This document shows, piece by piece, positions 35,272 to 44,462 of a stretch of 64,000 bases of DNA. Both the position numbers and the translations under genes were made by a program. The DNA comes from Candidatus Latescibacterota bacterium. Its GTDB lineage: Bacteria; JAAXHH01. The notes below the pieces were generated by a model. It was not told the DNA's origin and did not search any database. It worked only from the letters and a program-made list of their open reading frames with translations. The first letter of the stretch is position 1. Each line of letters begins with the position of its first letter. The stretch covers positions 1,447,330-1,511,329 of the forward strand of contig JAJEEG010000006.1 of the NCBI GenBank assembly GCA_022821085.1, written 5' to 3'.

Positions 35272-36465
35272 TCAGTATCTCCAGAACGTGGAGTTTTCGG
35301 GCGCCGGGTAGGCAACGTCGAGATGGGGCGTTTCGAGGCAAACCTGTCCGTCGTACAGGCTGTCGACCCCCGCCGCGGTGAGGCCCGTCGTCAGCAGGGT
35401 CCGTTCCACGGGATAGGCGGCCTCGCCGGTGAGGAACATCTGCTCCACGTTGTTGACCTGCGGCGAGAAGAAGTTGGCCAGCGAGGTGCGCGCGGGCGGC
35501 ATGGGCAGGTACATCTGTGTCGACAGCGGCTCGCTCCGCCCCGAGAGGCGCGCCGCGAAGTTGAAGTCCTCCACCAGCCCGTTGAAGAGGATCATGGTGC
35601 ACCTGAGCCCGTCCCGATGCTCGTAGGTATAGGCCACCGGATCTTCCACCATCCGCTTCATCTCGTTAATGGTCGGGAAGATATGGTTGAAGCCGTCGCG
35701 GGAGGGCTTCAGGGTATGGCTGCGGCAGAGCGCCGCTTCGAAGAGTTCGCGGGACCACACTTCGTCATGGCAGGCTTCCCAGAAGGCCTCACCGCGCCGG
35801 GCGTGGAGCCAGGCCACGCCCGTCTCGCCGCCGTTGCGCCGCTCGACCATGCACTGCAGGGTTTCCAGGCCGTGAAAGTCGTAGCTGTCGACCCCGCCGT
35901 AGCACACGCACACGGCCTCTTCCACCTCGGCGTGCAGCGGCATGTCGACCGAGGGTGTCCGCCAGGTGACCGGCAGGCTGGACCCCGCCATGAAGGCGAA
36001 CCCCAGCCGCCGTGAGGTATCGTACATCTCCCTGGCCCAGTCCCAGTTCCACGACAGGTGTTTGTCGTTGAAGATCGGCGCGGACCGGCCGCTGGCCTCG
36101 TAGACCTCCACGATCTCGCGGAACAGTTCGTAGCGCGGATAGAGCCGCTGCCCTTTTTCGTTGGTCGGATACTCGCCGTGCTCGCCCACCAGGAGGACGC
36201 CGTCCACCTGCAGCGAATCCCCGCCCAGGGTGAGGGCGTCGGCGACCGTGGGGTATATCTTCATCCCGGGGAAACGTGCAGCCCGGTCCCTGCTGAGATC
36301 GTTCTCGCGCACCTGGTCCACGTACAGGGAAACCAAGTCCATGGGCGGGTGGTGGTGCCGTCCGGCCCAGCCGTACCCCTCCAGGAAGCGGTCCACGATA
36401 TGCTGGGTGTGGGCGTAGGGGTGGTAGATGGTCGTGATCGCGGCGATCTTCGGTCGGTTGGGCAT
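35272..36465 (-). CDS. Uncharacterised conserved protein, paralogue A
   Basis: 397-residue paralogue of the following gene, with matching blocks (AHTQHIVDRFLEGYGWAG, DLVSLYVDQVRENDL, VDGVLLVGEHGEYP, EKGQRLYPRYELF, PIFNDKHLSWNWD, AGSSLPVTWRTPSVDMPL, DFHGLETLQCMVERRNGGET). The N-terminal strand KIAAITTIYHP starts like a Rossmann fold but lacks GxGxxG. No signal peptide. It follows the SPFH gene by nine bases and precedes paralogue B by four, so all are likely one transcript. Tandem duplication followed by divergence is the simplest history. Confidence 0.78.
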   Translation of the reverse strand: MPNRPKIAAITTIYHPYAHTQHIVDRFLEGYGWAGRHHHPPMDLVSLYVDQVRENDLSRDRAARFPGMKIYPTVADALTLGGDSLQVDGVLLVGEHGEYPTNEKGQRLYPRYELFREIVEVYEASGRSAPIFNDKHLSWNWDWAREMYDTSRRLGFAFMAGSSLPVTWRTPSVDMPLHAEVEEAVCVCYGGVDSYDFHGLETLQCMVERRNGGETGVAWLHARRGEAFWEACHDEVWSRELFEAALCRSHTLKPSRDGFNHIFPTINEMKRMVEDPVAYTYEHRDGLRCTMILFNGLVEDFNFAARLSGRSEPLSTQMYLPMPPARTSLANFFSPQVNNVEQMFLTGEAAYPVERTLLTTGLTAAGVDSLYDGQVCLETPHLDVAYPAPENSTFWRY

Positions 36466-36474
36466 GGTCGTAAG

Positions 36475-37419
36475 CTAGACGATTCCCCTGGCGCCGTCCT
36501 CCGCGGTCCGGTCGTGCTTGATCACGGACATGGCCGACGCGATGATGGAGCTGACGTCACTGAGGTTGGAGGGTATGATCAGGCTGTTGCCCGACTTGGC
36601 CAGGTTGCCGAAGGTTTCAATGTACTGCTCGGCCACCCGCAACTGCACGGCCTCGTCGCCTCCATCCGACTTGATGGCGCCCGCGATGGCCCGGACCCCC
36701 TCGGCCGTGGCGTTGGCGACGGTGAGGATGGCCTGGGCTTCGCCCTCGGCCTCGTTGATCTGCTGCTGCTTCTTGGCCTCGGATTCCTTGATGGTCTTCT
36801 GCTTCTCGCCCTCGGCCTGGTTGATGTTCGAGTCGCGCAGCCCCTCCGAATTCAGGATGGCCGCACGCTTTTCCCGTTCCGCCCGCATCTGCTTTTCCAT
36901 GGCTTCCAGGACGTCCCGGGGTGGACTGATGTTGCTGATTTCGTACCGCAGGACCTTGACGCCCCAGGGATCGGACGCCTTGTCCAGTTCGCTGACGACG
37001 GCAAAGTTGATGGCGCCCCGCTCTTCGAAGGTCTTGTCCAGGTCGATTTTCCCGACTTCGCTTCTCAGGGTCGTCTGGGCGAGCTGCGTGATGGCCAGGT
37101 CGTAATCGGCAATGCCGTAGGAGGCCCGCTCCGCGTCCAGCACCTGCATGTAGAGCACTCCGTCCACGCCGACCTGGACGTTGTCCCGCGTGATGCAGAG
37201 CTGCTCCGGGATATCGATGGACTGTTCCTTCAACGTGTGCCGGTAGGCCACCCGGTCCACGAAGGGCAGCAGGATGTAGAAACCGGCGTTCAGCGTCTTG
37301 CTGTACTTCCCCAGCCTTTCGATCACGCGGGCTTCCTGTTGCGGCACGACGATGATCAGGTTTCTGAGGAATATGATCGCGGCGATCGCGACGACGATGG
37401 TTACTATCAAGGTTTCCAT
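36475..37419 (-). CDS. SPFH/band 7 protein, stomatin/paraslipin type
   Basis: 314-residue protein with one N-terminal membrane helix (LIVTIVVAIAAIIFLRNLII), then an SPFH domain (VPQQEARVIERLGKYSKTLN, GFYILLPFVDRVAYRHTLKE, VDGVLYMQVLDAERASYGI, TTLRSEVGKIDLDKTFEER) and a long Glu/Lys/Gln-rich coiled coil (AEGEKQKTIKESEAKKQQQI). This is the QmcA/paraslipin arrangement; these form large membrane-associated oligomers. It follows an NfeD gene by 71 bases; SPFH-NfeD pairing is a well-known conserved operon and supports a membrane-integrity or protein-quality role. Confidence 0.95.
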   Translation of the reverse strand: METLIVTIVVAIAAIIFLRNLIIVVPQQEARVIERLGKYSKTLNAGFYILLPFVDRVAYRHTLKEQSIDIPEQLCITRDNVQVGVDGVLYMQVLDAERASYGIADYDLAITQLAQTTLRSEVGKIDLDKTFEERGAINFAVVSELDKASDPWGVKVLRYEISNISPPRDVLEAMEKQMRAEREKRAAILNSEGLRDSNINQAEGEKQKTIKESEAKKQQQINEAEGEAQAILTVANATAEGVRAIAGAIKSDGGDEAVQLRVAEQYIETFGNLAKSGNSLIIPSNLSDVSSIIASAMSVIKHDRTAEDGARGIV

Positions 37420-37490
37420 TGCAGGTTCCTTCCAGCGCGATTGGAGACGGGTGAGGTTGTGAAACGCTCTCTACGCCATCCGGGTTGAGT

Positions 37491-37922
37491 TTACGCGCTC
37501 CTTACCCAGAGTGTGACGCCTTCAACATGTTCGACCTGGCAAGCCTGTCCCTTTTCGATCAGCGTGTCTCCCTTGTTCACGGCGTTCCAGCCCGATCCCC
37601 GCACTTCCACCTTGCCGGTGCCGTGGGCCGGGATGTCCTCGAGGGCCGTGCCTGATTCGCCCTCCAGGGTGTTTATCTTCGTGGCGGGCTCATCGGGATT
37701 CAGTCTTTCGGTCAGCATCCGGCGGAACAGGACGAGTGAGGCGATGGAGACGACCGAAAACAGGAGAAACTGAACCCAGGTCGTCTCCACCAGTCCCACC
37801 CACGCCAGCACGCCGACCACGAGCGCGGCGACGCCGAAGAACAGCAGGTAGAAGGCGCCTGGCGTGGCCATCTCGGCCAGGCAGAGCAACACGCCGCCAA
37901 CAATCCATACCCACCAGGCCAT
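37491..37922 (-). CDS. NfeD family membrane protein
   Basis: 143-residue short NfeD protein. Three membrane helices lie in the first 70 residues (WWVWIVGGVLLCLAEMATPG, FYLLFFGVAALVVGVLAWVG, FLLFSVVSIASLVLFRRML), then a soluble OB-fold domain (NTLEGESGTALEDIPAHGTG, KVEVRGSGWNAVNKGDTLIE, QVEHVEGVTLWVR). It is the short form without a ClpP-like protease domain. It lies between odhB (39 bases upstream) and its usual SPFH partner, so its transcript probably starts at or before sucA. Confidence 0.94.
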   Translation of the reverse strand: MAWWVWIVGGVLLCLAEMATPGAFYLLFFGVAALVVGVLAWVGLVETTWVQFLLFSVVSIASLVLFRRMLTERLNPDEPATKINTLEGESGTALEDIPAHGTGKVEVRGSGWNAVNKGDTLIEKGQACQVEHVEGVTLWVRSA

Positions 37923-37961
37923 CAGCCCCTCCCAGGAATCAGGTAAATCGCTGCCAGAACG

Positions 37962-39335
37962 TCACACTTCGAGCAGCAAAGCCGCGGGCACCTCGATCAG
38001 GGACTTCACTTTCCCCAGGAACTGCACGGCTTCCCGGCCGTCGATGATCCGGTGGTCGTAGCTCAGCGCCACGTACATCATGGGACGGATCACGACATCT
38101 CCGTCGATGGCTACGGGCCGGTCGTCGATCCGGTGCAGCCCCAGAATGCCGACCTGCGGCGGGTTCAGGATGGGCGTGCTCAGCATCGAACCGAAGACTC
38201 CGCCGTTCGTGATCGTGAAGGTGCCGCCGCGCAGGTCCTCCAGCGACAGTTTGCCCTCGCCCGCCTTTGCAGCGTACTGTCTGATATTGCTTTCGATCTC
38301 GGCGAATGACATGCGGTCCGCGTCCCTCAGGACCGGCACCACGAGTCCGTCTTCGGCGCCCACCGCGATCCCGATGTCGAAGTAGTGCTTCCTGACGATC
38401 GCGTCGCCGCGGATTTCGGCGTTGAGTTCGGGGAAATCCCGGAGCGCGCCGATCACGGCCTTGACGAAGAAGGACATGAACCCCAGCCGCACGCCATACC
38501 GTTCCTCGAAGGCCTCCCGGTTCCTTCGGCGTATCGTCATCACCGTGCTCATGTCGATCTCGTTGAAGGTCGTCAGCATCGCCGCGGTCTGCTGCGCCTC
38601 CACGAGCCGGCTGGCGATGGTGCGCCGGCGCCGGGACATGGGCACGATTTCTTCCCGGTCGTCACCGGCGAGATCGGCCGCGCGCGCCGCGGTTTCTGCC
38701 ACGCTCGGTGTCGTTTCGGCCTTTCGTTCAGGTTCCCTGCTTCCGCTGGACGCTGCCGCATCCTCCGGCGAATCCGCTGCTGCCCCGGCACCCGATTCTT
38801 CGCCGGTCGTCCCGGTCTGCGCGGCCTTGTCCTGTTCTCTTCTCGACGCCAAAGCCCGTTCCACGTCCTCCCTGCGGATCCGGCCGCCCATCCCGGTTCC
38901 TTCCACGTCCGACAGGGAAATCCCCGCTTCATCCGCCATGCGCCGCGCCACGGGCGTTACCCGGTCGTCGGAGACCGCTTGGGACGGACCTGACCCTTCC
39001 CGGGCCGGCTCGGGGGAATCATCCGCGGCATCGGATTCATCCGCGGCATCGGATTCATCCGCTGACGCGACCGTGGCGTCCGCGCCTGCTGATTCACCGC
39101 TTTCATCCAGTACGCCGAGCAGGTCGCCGATGCGGACGTCCTCGCCCGCGGCGCGTTCGATGCGGGTGAGTATGCCACTGTCGTTGGCGTTCACCTCGAG
39201 GGTGACTTTCTCGGTCTCGAGTTCCAGGAGGGCTTCGCCGGTCGTGACCTGGTCGCCTTCCTGCTTGAACCACTGGACGACGGTTGCCTCTACAATGGAT
39301 TCACCCAGTTGCGGCACGGTGATATCGATGGCCAT
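37962..39335 (-). CDS. odhB: 2-oxoglutarate dehydrogenase E2 (dihydrolipoamide succinyltransferase)
   Basis: 457-residue E2 subunit of the TCA-cycle 2-oxoglutarate dehydrogenase complex. One N-terminal lipoyl domain carries the lipoylated Lys in [11 protein letters not shown] (K43). A long Ala/Asp/Ser/Glu-rich linker follows, then the E1/E3-binding domain ([33 protein letters not shown]), another linker, and the catalytic domain ending with [18 protein letters not shown], the His and Asp of HxxxDG. The succinyl rather than acetyl specificity is inferred from pairing with sucA. Start ATG 39335 gives [15 protein letters not shown]3 (lpd) is not in the window. Confidence 0.96.
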   Translation of the reverse strand: MAIDITVPQLGESIVEATVVQWFKQEGDQVTTGEALLELETEKVTLEVNANDSGILTRIERAAGEDVRIGDLLGVLDESGESAGADATVASADESDAADESDAADDSPEPAREGSGPSQAVSDDRVTPVARRMADEAGISLSDVEGTGMGGRIRREDVERALASRREQDKAAQTGTTGEESGAGAAADSPEDAAASSGSREPERKAETTPSVAETAARAADLAGDDREEIVPMSRRRRTIASRLVEAQQTAAMLTTFNEIDMSTVMTIRRRNREAFEERYGVRLGFMSFFVKAVIGALRDFPELNAEIRGDAIVRKHYFDIGIAVGAEDGLVVPVLRDADRMSFAEIESNIRQYAAKAGEGKLSLEDLRGGTFTITNGGVFGSMLSTPILNPPQVGILGLHRIDDRPVAIDGDVVIRPMMYVALSYDHRIIDGREAVQFLGKVKSLIEVPAALLLEV

Positions 39336-39426
39336 TCAAACTCCCCGGGTCTTCACTTCAATTTCGAAAGTTCGCTTCCATCGCCGAACAGGAAAACCGC
39401 GATTCAGACTCTTTAGGATCGAACTG

Positions 39427-39460
39427 ACGGGGCTACCCCGAGCCGGCATGCCCCGTTTTT
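39427..39460. terminator. GC-rich hairpin in the sucA-odhB gap
   Basis: ACGGGGC (39427-39433) pairs with GCCCCGT (39450-39456), followed on the plus strand by TTTTT, a terminator shape facing antisense to sucA-odhB. CCCCG (39436-39440) can instead pair with the first arm in a tight hairpin, so two folds compete. On the minus-strand transcript there is no U-run. The role is uncertain. Confidence 0.3.
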
Positions 39461-39507
39461 CGAACGCATGCCCGAATCGAACAAAATGCGCCGGACGCGG
39501 CGATCTG

Positions 39508-42447
39508 TCAATGCATCTCGATATTTCCCGACGCGCCCATGGCAAAGGCCATTTTAACGAGGTTTCGCTGGTTGTGGTTGTGAATGGCCGTCGAACCCTC
39601 CGAGGGCACCGCGCTCGGCGGACGGGATACGCGGTAAATCGGGCACCGGCCATCCAGGACGGTCTCCAAAACCTTGCGGATGTAGTCCCAGGCGCCCATG
39701 TTCTCCGGTTCTTCCTGAAGCCAGACGACTTCCTCCAGGCCGGGAAACTGCCCGATGATCCTGGTCACCTGGTCCTCCGCCACGGGGTAGAGTTGTTCAA
39801 TGCGAACGACCGCGGCATGGGTTGCGCTTTCCCACAGTTCGTCGTTCATCAGGTCGACATACACCTTGCCGCTGCAGAACACCAGTCTCCGGATCTTATC
39901 GGGATGTTCCTCCGCACGCTGGTCTTCGATAATCGGCATCCATTTCCCTTCGGCCAGTTCACGGGCGGAAGAGGCCACGTCGGGATGACGCAAAAGGCTC
40001 TTGGGCGTCATGACAATGAGGGGCAGCGGATCGGACTCCAGGAGCCGTGATTGCCGCCTCAGCAGATGGAAGTACTGGGCTGCCGTGGTGCAGTTGGCGA
40101 TGCGGATGTTGAAATCGGCGCCGAAGGACAGGAAGCGTTCCATCAGCCCGCTGGAATGATCCGGACCTTGCCCTTCGAATCCGTGGGGGAGCAGGATGGT
40201 CAGGGACGAGTTCTGCCCCCACTTGGCCCGGCCGGAAACGAGGAATTCGTCGATGATGATCTGGGCGCCGTCCACGAAGTCGCCGTACTGGGCCTCCCAG
40301 AGTACGAATCGCTCCGGCGCCTGAATGCTGTACCCGTATTCGAATCCCAGCGCGGCGTATTCGGTCAGCGGCGTATTCCGCGTCTCGAAGGAGGCGTTCG
40401 CCTGGGACAGACGCCGCAGCGGCGTCCAGGCCCGGTCGGTCTCGTAGTCGTGCAGCACGTTGTGCCGCTGGCTGAAGGTCCCCCGTTCCACGTCCTGGCC
40501 CGTGAGGCGGACCGGCACGCCGTCCTCGATGATGGAGGCGAAGGCCAGGGTCTCGGCATGGGCCCAGTCGATTTTGTGAGCGTCCACGTCGTCCAGCGCC
40601 CGCCGGCGGCGTTCGATCACCCGCTTGAGCCTGGGATGCAGGGTGAAACTATCCGGGAACGTCCACAGCGCCTTGTTCAGGTTCTTCAGACGCCGCATGG
40701 AAACGGAAGAACGCGTCCGCCGGGCGGTTCCCGACCTCGGCGGCTTGTAATAGGGCTCCACGAGCACTTCTTCCGGCTTCAGTTCATCCAGCATCGTCTG
40801 CATGGCCCCCATGCGGCCGTCGACCAGTTCCTCCGGTTTTCCCGCTTCGATCCGATCCTCCGCCACGAGCCGGTCGGCCCACAGCTTCCTTACCGTCGGA
40901 TGGGCGTCGATCCTCCGGTAGAGACTGGGATGGGTGAGCGATGGGTCGTCTCCCTCGTTGTGGCCGTGCCGGCGGTACCCGATCAGGTCGATCAGGAAGT
41001 CCTTGCGGAACTTGACGCGGTAGGCGTAGGCGATGCGGGCGGCCTCCAGGCAGGCCACCGGGTCGTCGGCGTTTACATGGATGATCGGGATTTCGAATCC
41101 CCGTGCGATATCGCTGGCGTACAGGGTACTGCGGGACTGCTCCGACGGCGTGGTGTATCCCAGCTGATTATTGGTGATGAGGTGTATCGTACCGCCCGTC
41201 CTGAAACCCGGGACGCGGTAGAGCGTAAAGGTCTCCGCGACGACGCCCTGTCCCGAAAACGCCGCGTCGCCATGGATCAGGATGGGCAGGTTCCGCTCGG
41301 GCAGCGGCCGGACGTCCCCAGGCACGTTGACGATCGTCCCCGCGGCGCGGGCCATGCCCTCGAGCACCGGATTGACCGCTTCCAGGTGGCTGGGGTTCGG
41401 CGCAAGGTGGATATGCAGGTCCACTTCCTTGCCCTGCTGGTCCTGGTACTTTCGCTGGGCGCCGCTGTGGTACTTCACGTCGCCGGTCCAGCCGGTGTCG
41501 TTGCCGGTCTTGTTGACCCGCTGCACCGGGTCGCGGAATTCGGCCAGAATGTGCTCGTAGGGCTTGTGCAGGATATGGGCCAGCACGTTGAGCCGGCCCC
41601 TGTGGGCCATGCCGATCAGGATGTTGCAGGTGTTGTTGACCGCGGCCTCGCCGATCACTCCGTCCAAGACGAGGATCATGGTGTCCAGGCCTTCGATGGA
41701 GAACCGGGTCTTGCCGGGGAAGGTCCGGTGCAGAAACTGCTCGAAGACCTCCACCTCGGTGAGACGGTCCAGGATGGCCAGTGCGCTTTCGTCATCTTCC
41801 GAGGGTCTGAACCGCCCCGTTTCCGCGGCCTCCTGCAGCCATTCCCGCTCACCGGGGACCTCGATGTGCATGTAGTCGTAACCGGTGGTGGAGGAATAGA
41901 CCCGCTTGAGTTTCTTGAGGGCCTCGGACGCGTTGCCGCATTGCTGGCCCACCGGACCGCCTATCAGGGAGGAGGGCAGTTGTCGCATGGTCTCTTCGGT
42001 CACGCCTTGCGCCTCCAGTTCCAGTTCCGTCAGGGGGTCGCCCAGCGCGGCGTCGTCTTCCGTCGCGAAGACGGAATAGGGAAAGTACCTGGGATCGGCC
42101 AGGGGGTCCAGGTGGGCGCCGAGATGTCCATACTCGCGGACGTTCTGGGCGAGATTGGCGATGAAGACGATCTGGTCGATATCGGCCGGACTGGCCGTGC
42201 CGTCGGTGCCGGCGGTGCTGGCCGGACCGTCGGTGCTGGCGGTGCCGGCCGGGCCCGACGGACCGGGTGCGAAATCGCTGGTCGGGCGGGGCGCTGCGGT
42301 GGAGGGATCTCCGTCGAGGTCAGCTGCATGCCGGGAGAACAGCGCGCGGGTTGCCGCGTCGACAGATTCGGGATCTTCGAGGTACTGCTCGTACAACGCG
42401 ATCACGTAACCGGCGTTTGGGCCATGGAACTCGCGCAAGAGATCCAA
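39508..42447 (-). CDS. sucA: 2-oxoglutarate dehydrogenase E1
   Basis: 979-residue thiamine-diphosphate E1 component, about 40-50 residues longer than E. coli SucA (933). Typical blocks: GPNAGYVIALYEQYLEDPES at the N terminus, IGMAHRGRLNVLAHILHKP, HLEAVNPVLEGMARA, HGDAAFSGQGVVAETF (Mg/TPP site), NNQLGYTTPSEQSRST, GYRRHGHNEGDDPSLTHPSL and HGFEGQGPDHSSGLMERFLS. A Gly/Ala/Thr/Ser linker near residue 70-100 is tandemly repetitive. The frame is open to 42585; I chose TTG 42447 because GGAGGA lies six bases before it and the protein then starts as the family does. GTG 42462 is an alternative. Probable first gene of a six-gene operon. Confidence 0.95.
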   Translation of the reverse strand: MDLLREFHGPNAGYVIALYEQYLEDPESVDAATRALFSRHAADLDGDPSTAAPRPTSDFAPGPSGPAGTASTDGPASTAGTDGTASPADIDQIVFIANLAQNVREYGHLGAHLDPLADPRYFPYSVFATEDDAALGDPLTELELEAQGVTEETMRQLPSSLIGGPVGQQCGNASEALKKLKRVYSSTTGYDYMHIEVPGEREWLQEAAETGRFRPSEDDESALAILDRLTEVEVFEQFLHRTFPGKTRFSIEGLDTMILVLDGVIGEAAVNNTCNILIGMAHRGRLNVLAHILHKPYEHILAEFRDPVQRVNKTGNDTGWTGDVKYHSGAQRKYQDQQGKEVDLHIHLAPNPSHLEAVNPVLEGMARAAGTIVNVPGDVRPLPERNLPILIHGDAAFSGQGVVAETFTLYRVPGFRTGGTIHLITNNQLGYTTPSEQSRSTLYASDIARGFEIPIIHVNADDPVACLEAARIAYAYRVKFRKDFLIDLIGYRRHGHNEGDDPSLTHPSLYRRIDAHPTVRKLWADRLVAEDRIEAGKPEELVDGRMGAMQTMLDELKPEEVLVEPYYKPPRSGTARRTRSSVSMRRLKNLNKALWTFPDSFTLHPRLKRVIERRRRALDDVDAHKIDWAHAETLAFASIIEDGVPVRLTGQDVERGTFSQRHNVLHDYETDRAWTPLRRLSQANASFETRNTPLTEYAALGFEYGYSIQAPERFVLWEAQYGDFVDGAQIIIDEFLVSGRAKWGQNSSLTILLPHGFEGQGPDHSSGLMERFLSFGADFNIRIANCTTAAQYFHLLRRQSRLLESDPLPLIVMTPKSLLRHPDVASSARELAEGKWMPIIEDQRAEEHPDKIRRLVFCSGKVYVDLMNDELWESATHAAVVRIEQLYPVAEDQVTRIIGQFPGLEEVVWLQEEPENMGAWDYIRKVLETVLDGRCPIYRVSRPPSAVPSEGSTAIHNHNQRNLVKMAFAMGASGNIEMH

Positions 42448-42735
42448 CTCGAATCCTCCCACGGGCGACTGAATCCGACGTGGCTGGCGGGCGGGGAAAC
42501 TAGGCCGGATGGCGGCATCTGCGACTCCTTTTCGTCGCCGTTTCCACCCGCCAACGAAGATAGAGGCGCCTGCGCGGAAAGGCAAATGAATTGTAGGGGT
42601 TCCGGGTGGGTACTGAAGCGCGTGATGAAGGTCCTTTTCCCCGATTAGTGCCTTGACTTTTACCTTGCGTATGCATTACTTCCAGATTTCGATCTCACTA
42701 CCGTGTCAACAGTTGTTTCGGGGAGTTTCGACTTC

Positions 42736-43980
42736 ATGGACCTGAGTGGACTGAAGGGCAGGACCGTCGGCGCCGCGGTATCCGGCGGCCTGGACAGTTG
42801 TACCGTCACCCGGTGGCTGGCGGATCACGACGTGGACGTGGTCTGCGTAACCGCCGACCTGGGCCAGCCGGATGAAGAACGCATTGACTACGTCGCCGAA
42901 CGCATGATGCGGTGCGGCGCGAAGGACGCCGTAATCGTGAACGCGAAGGATGAACTGGCGCAGGCCGGCATCGAGGTCGTCCAGTGCCAGGCCATGTACG
43001 AGGGAAGCTACTGGAACACGACCGGCATAGCGCGGCACATAACCGTGCGGACCCTGCTGCCCGAACTCAAGAAGCGCGGCATCGATATCCTCTCCCACGG
43101 CGCGACCGGCCGAGGGAACGACCAGGTCAGGTTCCAGCTCGTCGCCAACATGATCGACCCTTCGGTAGAGGTTTACGCGCCGTGGAGGGACCAGGCATTC
43201 CTGGACGATTTTCCCGGACGAAAAGAAATGATCGACTTCTGTGAAGACCGGGAGTTGCCGATTCAGGCTTCCCACGAGAAACCCTATTCCACGGACGCGA
43301 ACATCCTCGGGCTGACCCACGAGGCCGGCCGCCTCGAGTCGCTCGAAACCCCGGCCGGTTTCATCACGCCGGGCATGGGGGTCCATCCCCGGGAGGCACC
43401 CGACGCGCCCGAAAGGTTTGCCGTCCGCTTCGAACAAGGCGTACCGGTATTGATAAACGGAGAAAACGTGACACCGCTTTCGGCCATCGAGACGGCCAAC
43501 CGGATCGGCGGAAGAAACGGCATCGGTATCGGGATCCACACGGTCGAAAACCGCTTCGTGGGCATCAAGAGCCGGGGCGTCTACGAGTCGCCGGCCATGA
43601 CGCTCCTCGGTCAATGCTACGAGTTCCTGTTGCAACTCATTCTCGACCGCCGCGCCCGGCGTTCCTTCGACCAGGCCTCGACCGTGATCGCGGAGCAGAT
43701 CTACCAGGGCTACTGGTACGATCCCGCGACCCAGGCGCTGCGGGCATCCGTCGACGTGTTCAACCGGCTCGCCACGGGGACCATCCAGGTCGACTTGTAC
43801 AAGGGCGGCGTGTCTTTCGTGTCGGCCGAAGACGTCCCCAACTCGCTCTATTCCGAGACGACGGCATCCATGGAGGGCGTGGGCGATTTCGACCACAAGG
43901 ATTCCGAGGGATTCCTGGGCGTGCTGGGCGTCAGCGCACGGGCACTCAAATCATCCGGTCAGACTGGCCGGACGCGGTAG
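42736..43980 (+). CDS. argG: Argininosuccinate synthase
   Basis: 414-residue ATP-dependent ligase joining citrulline and aspartate in arginine synthesis. The PP-loop is VSGGLDSCTV near residue 17. Other blocks: ADLGQPDEERIDYVAERMM, GATGRGNDQVRFQL, VYAPWRD, HEKPYSTDANILGLTHEAGR, VRFEQGVPVLING and IKSRGVYESPAMTLL. The LGQPDEE and VRFEQG wording is closer to the E. coli-type branch than to the Bacillus type. A GTG at 42703 is an alternative start adding 11 residues; ATG 42736 gives the usual short N terminus. Promoter-like TTGACT occurs at 42653. Confidence 0.95.
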   Translation: MDLSGLKGRTVGAAVSGGLDSCTVTRWLADHDVDVVCVTADLGQPDEERIDYVAERMMRCGAKDAVIVNAKDELAQAGIEVVQCQAMYEGSYWNTTGIARHITVRTLLPELKKRGIDILSHGATGRGNDQVRFQLVANMIDPSVEVYAPWRDQAFLDDFPGRKEMIDFCEDRELPIQASHEKPYSTDANILGLTHEAGRLESLETPAGFITPGMGVHPREAPDAPERFAVRFEQGVPVLINGENVTPLSAIETANRIGGRNGIGIGIHTVENRFVGIKSRGVYESPAMTLLGQCYEFLLQLILDRRARRSFDQASTVIAEQIYQGYWYDPATQALRASVDVFNRLATGTIQVDLYKGGVSFVSAEDVPNSLYSETTASMEGVGDFDHKDSEGFLGVLGVSARALKSSGQTGRTR

Positions 43981-44019
43981 TCCCATGCCGCGAACGATGG
44001 AAGCCTGGAGGTTACCTTC

Positions 44020-44442
44020 ATGCCGGTAGGCAGCAAAAACCAGTTGGTTCCCGGGTGCGGCACGCATCACGTGGCCGTTCAGACGCGGGACTGGAACGCG
44101 TCGCTGCGGCTGTACCAGGAGGTCCTGGGCATGCAGCCCGTTGCGGAATTCGGCCCCGCCGAACGGAGGATCATGCTCCTCGACGCCGGGGACGGCAGTC
44201 ACATCGAACTGTTCCAGCCCACGAAAGATACCCCATTGCCGGGCGGCCCTTCGCCCAATGACCCGGTCACCCATATCGCGCTGGCCACGACGGATGCACG
44301 GTCCGCGATCGAACACGTCCGGTCCCATGGATACGAGGTGACGATCGAACCGAAAGAGGTCAATCTGGGGGGACTGGAAGTTACCGTCGCGTTCTTCAAA
44401 GGCCCGAGCGGCGAGGTGATCGAGTTCTTCCAGGAACATTGA
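44020..44442 (+). CDS. VOC family (glyoxalase-like) protein
   Basis: 140-residue vicinal-oxygen-chelate protein. THHVAVQTRDWNASLRLYQE holds the first metal His, SHIELFQPTK the first Glu, VTHIALATTDARSAIEHV the second His, and PSGEVIEFFQEH the last Glu, so a full two-module metal site is present. This fits lyase, epimerase or dioxygenase-like chemistry; substrate unknown. GGAGG lies eight bases before the ATG. It is 39 bases after argG and 20 before the peptidase gene. Confidence 0.9.
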   Translation: MPVGSKNQLVPGCGTHHVAVQTRDWNASLRLYQEVLGMQPVAEFGPAERRIMLLDAGDGSHIELFQPTKDTPLPGGPSPNDPVTHIALATTDARSAIEHVRSHGYEVTIEPKEVNLGGLEVTVAFFKGPSGEVIEFFQEH

Positions 44443-44462
44443 TCAATCAACGTTGGGACCCG

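Noticed and set aside
40051-42648. 865-codon plus-strand open frame
   Set aside because: It is antisense to sucA, which has clear homology along its length; the translation has no domain and is a codon-bias shadow.
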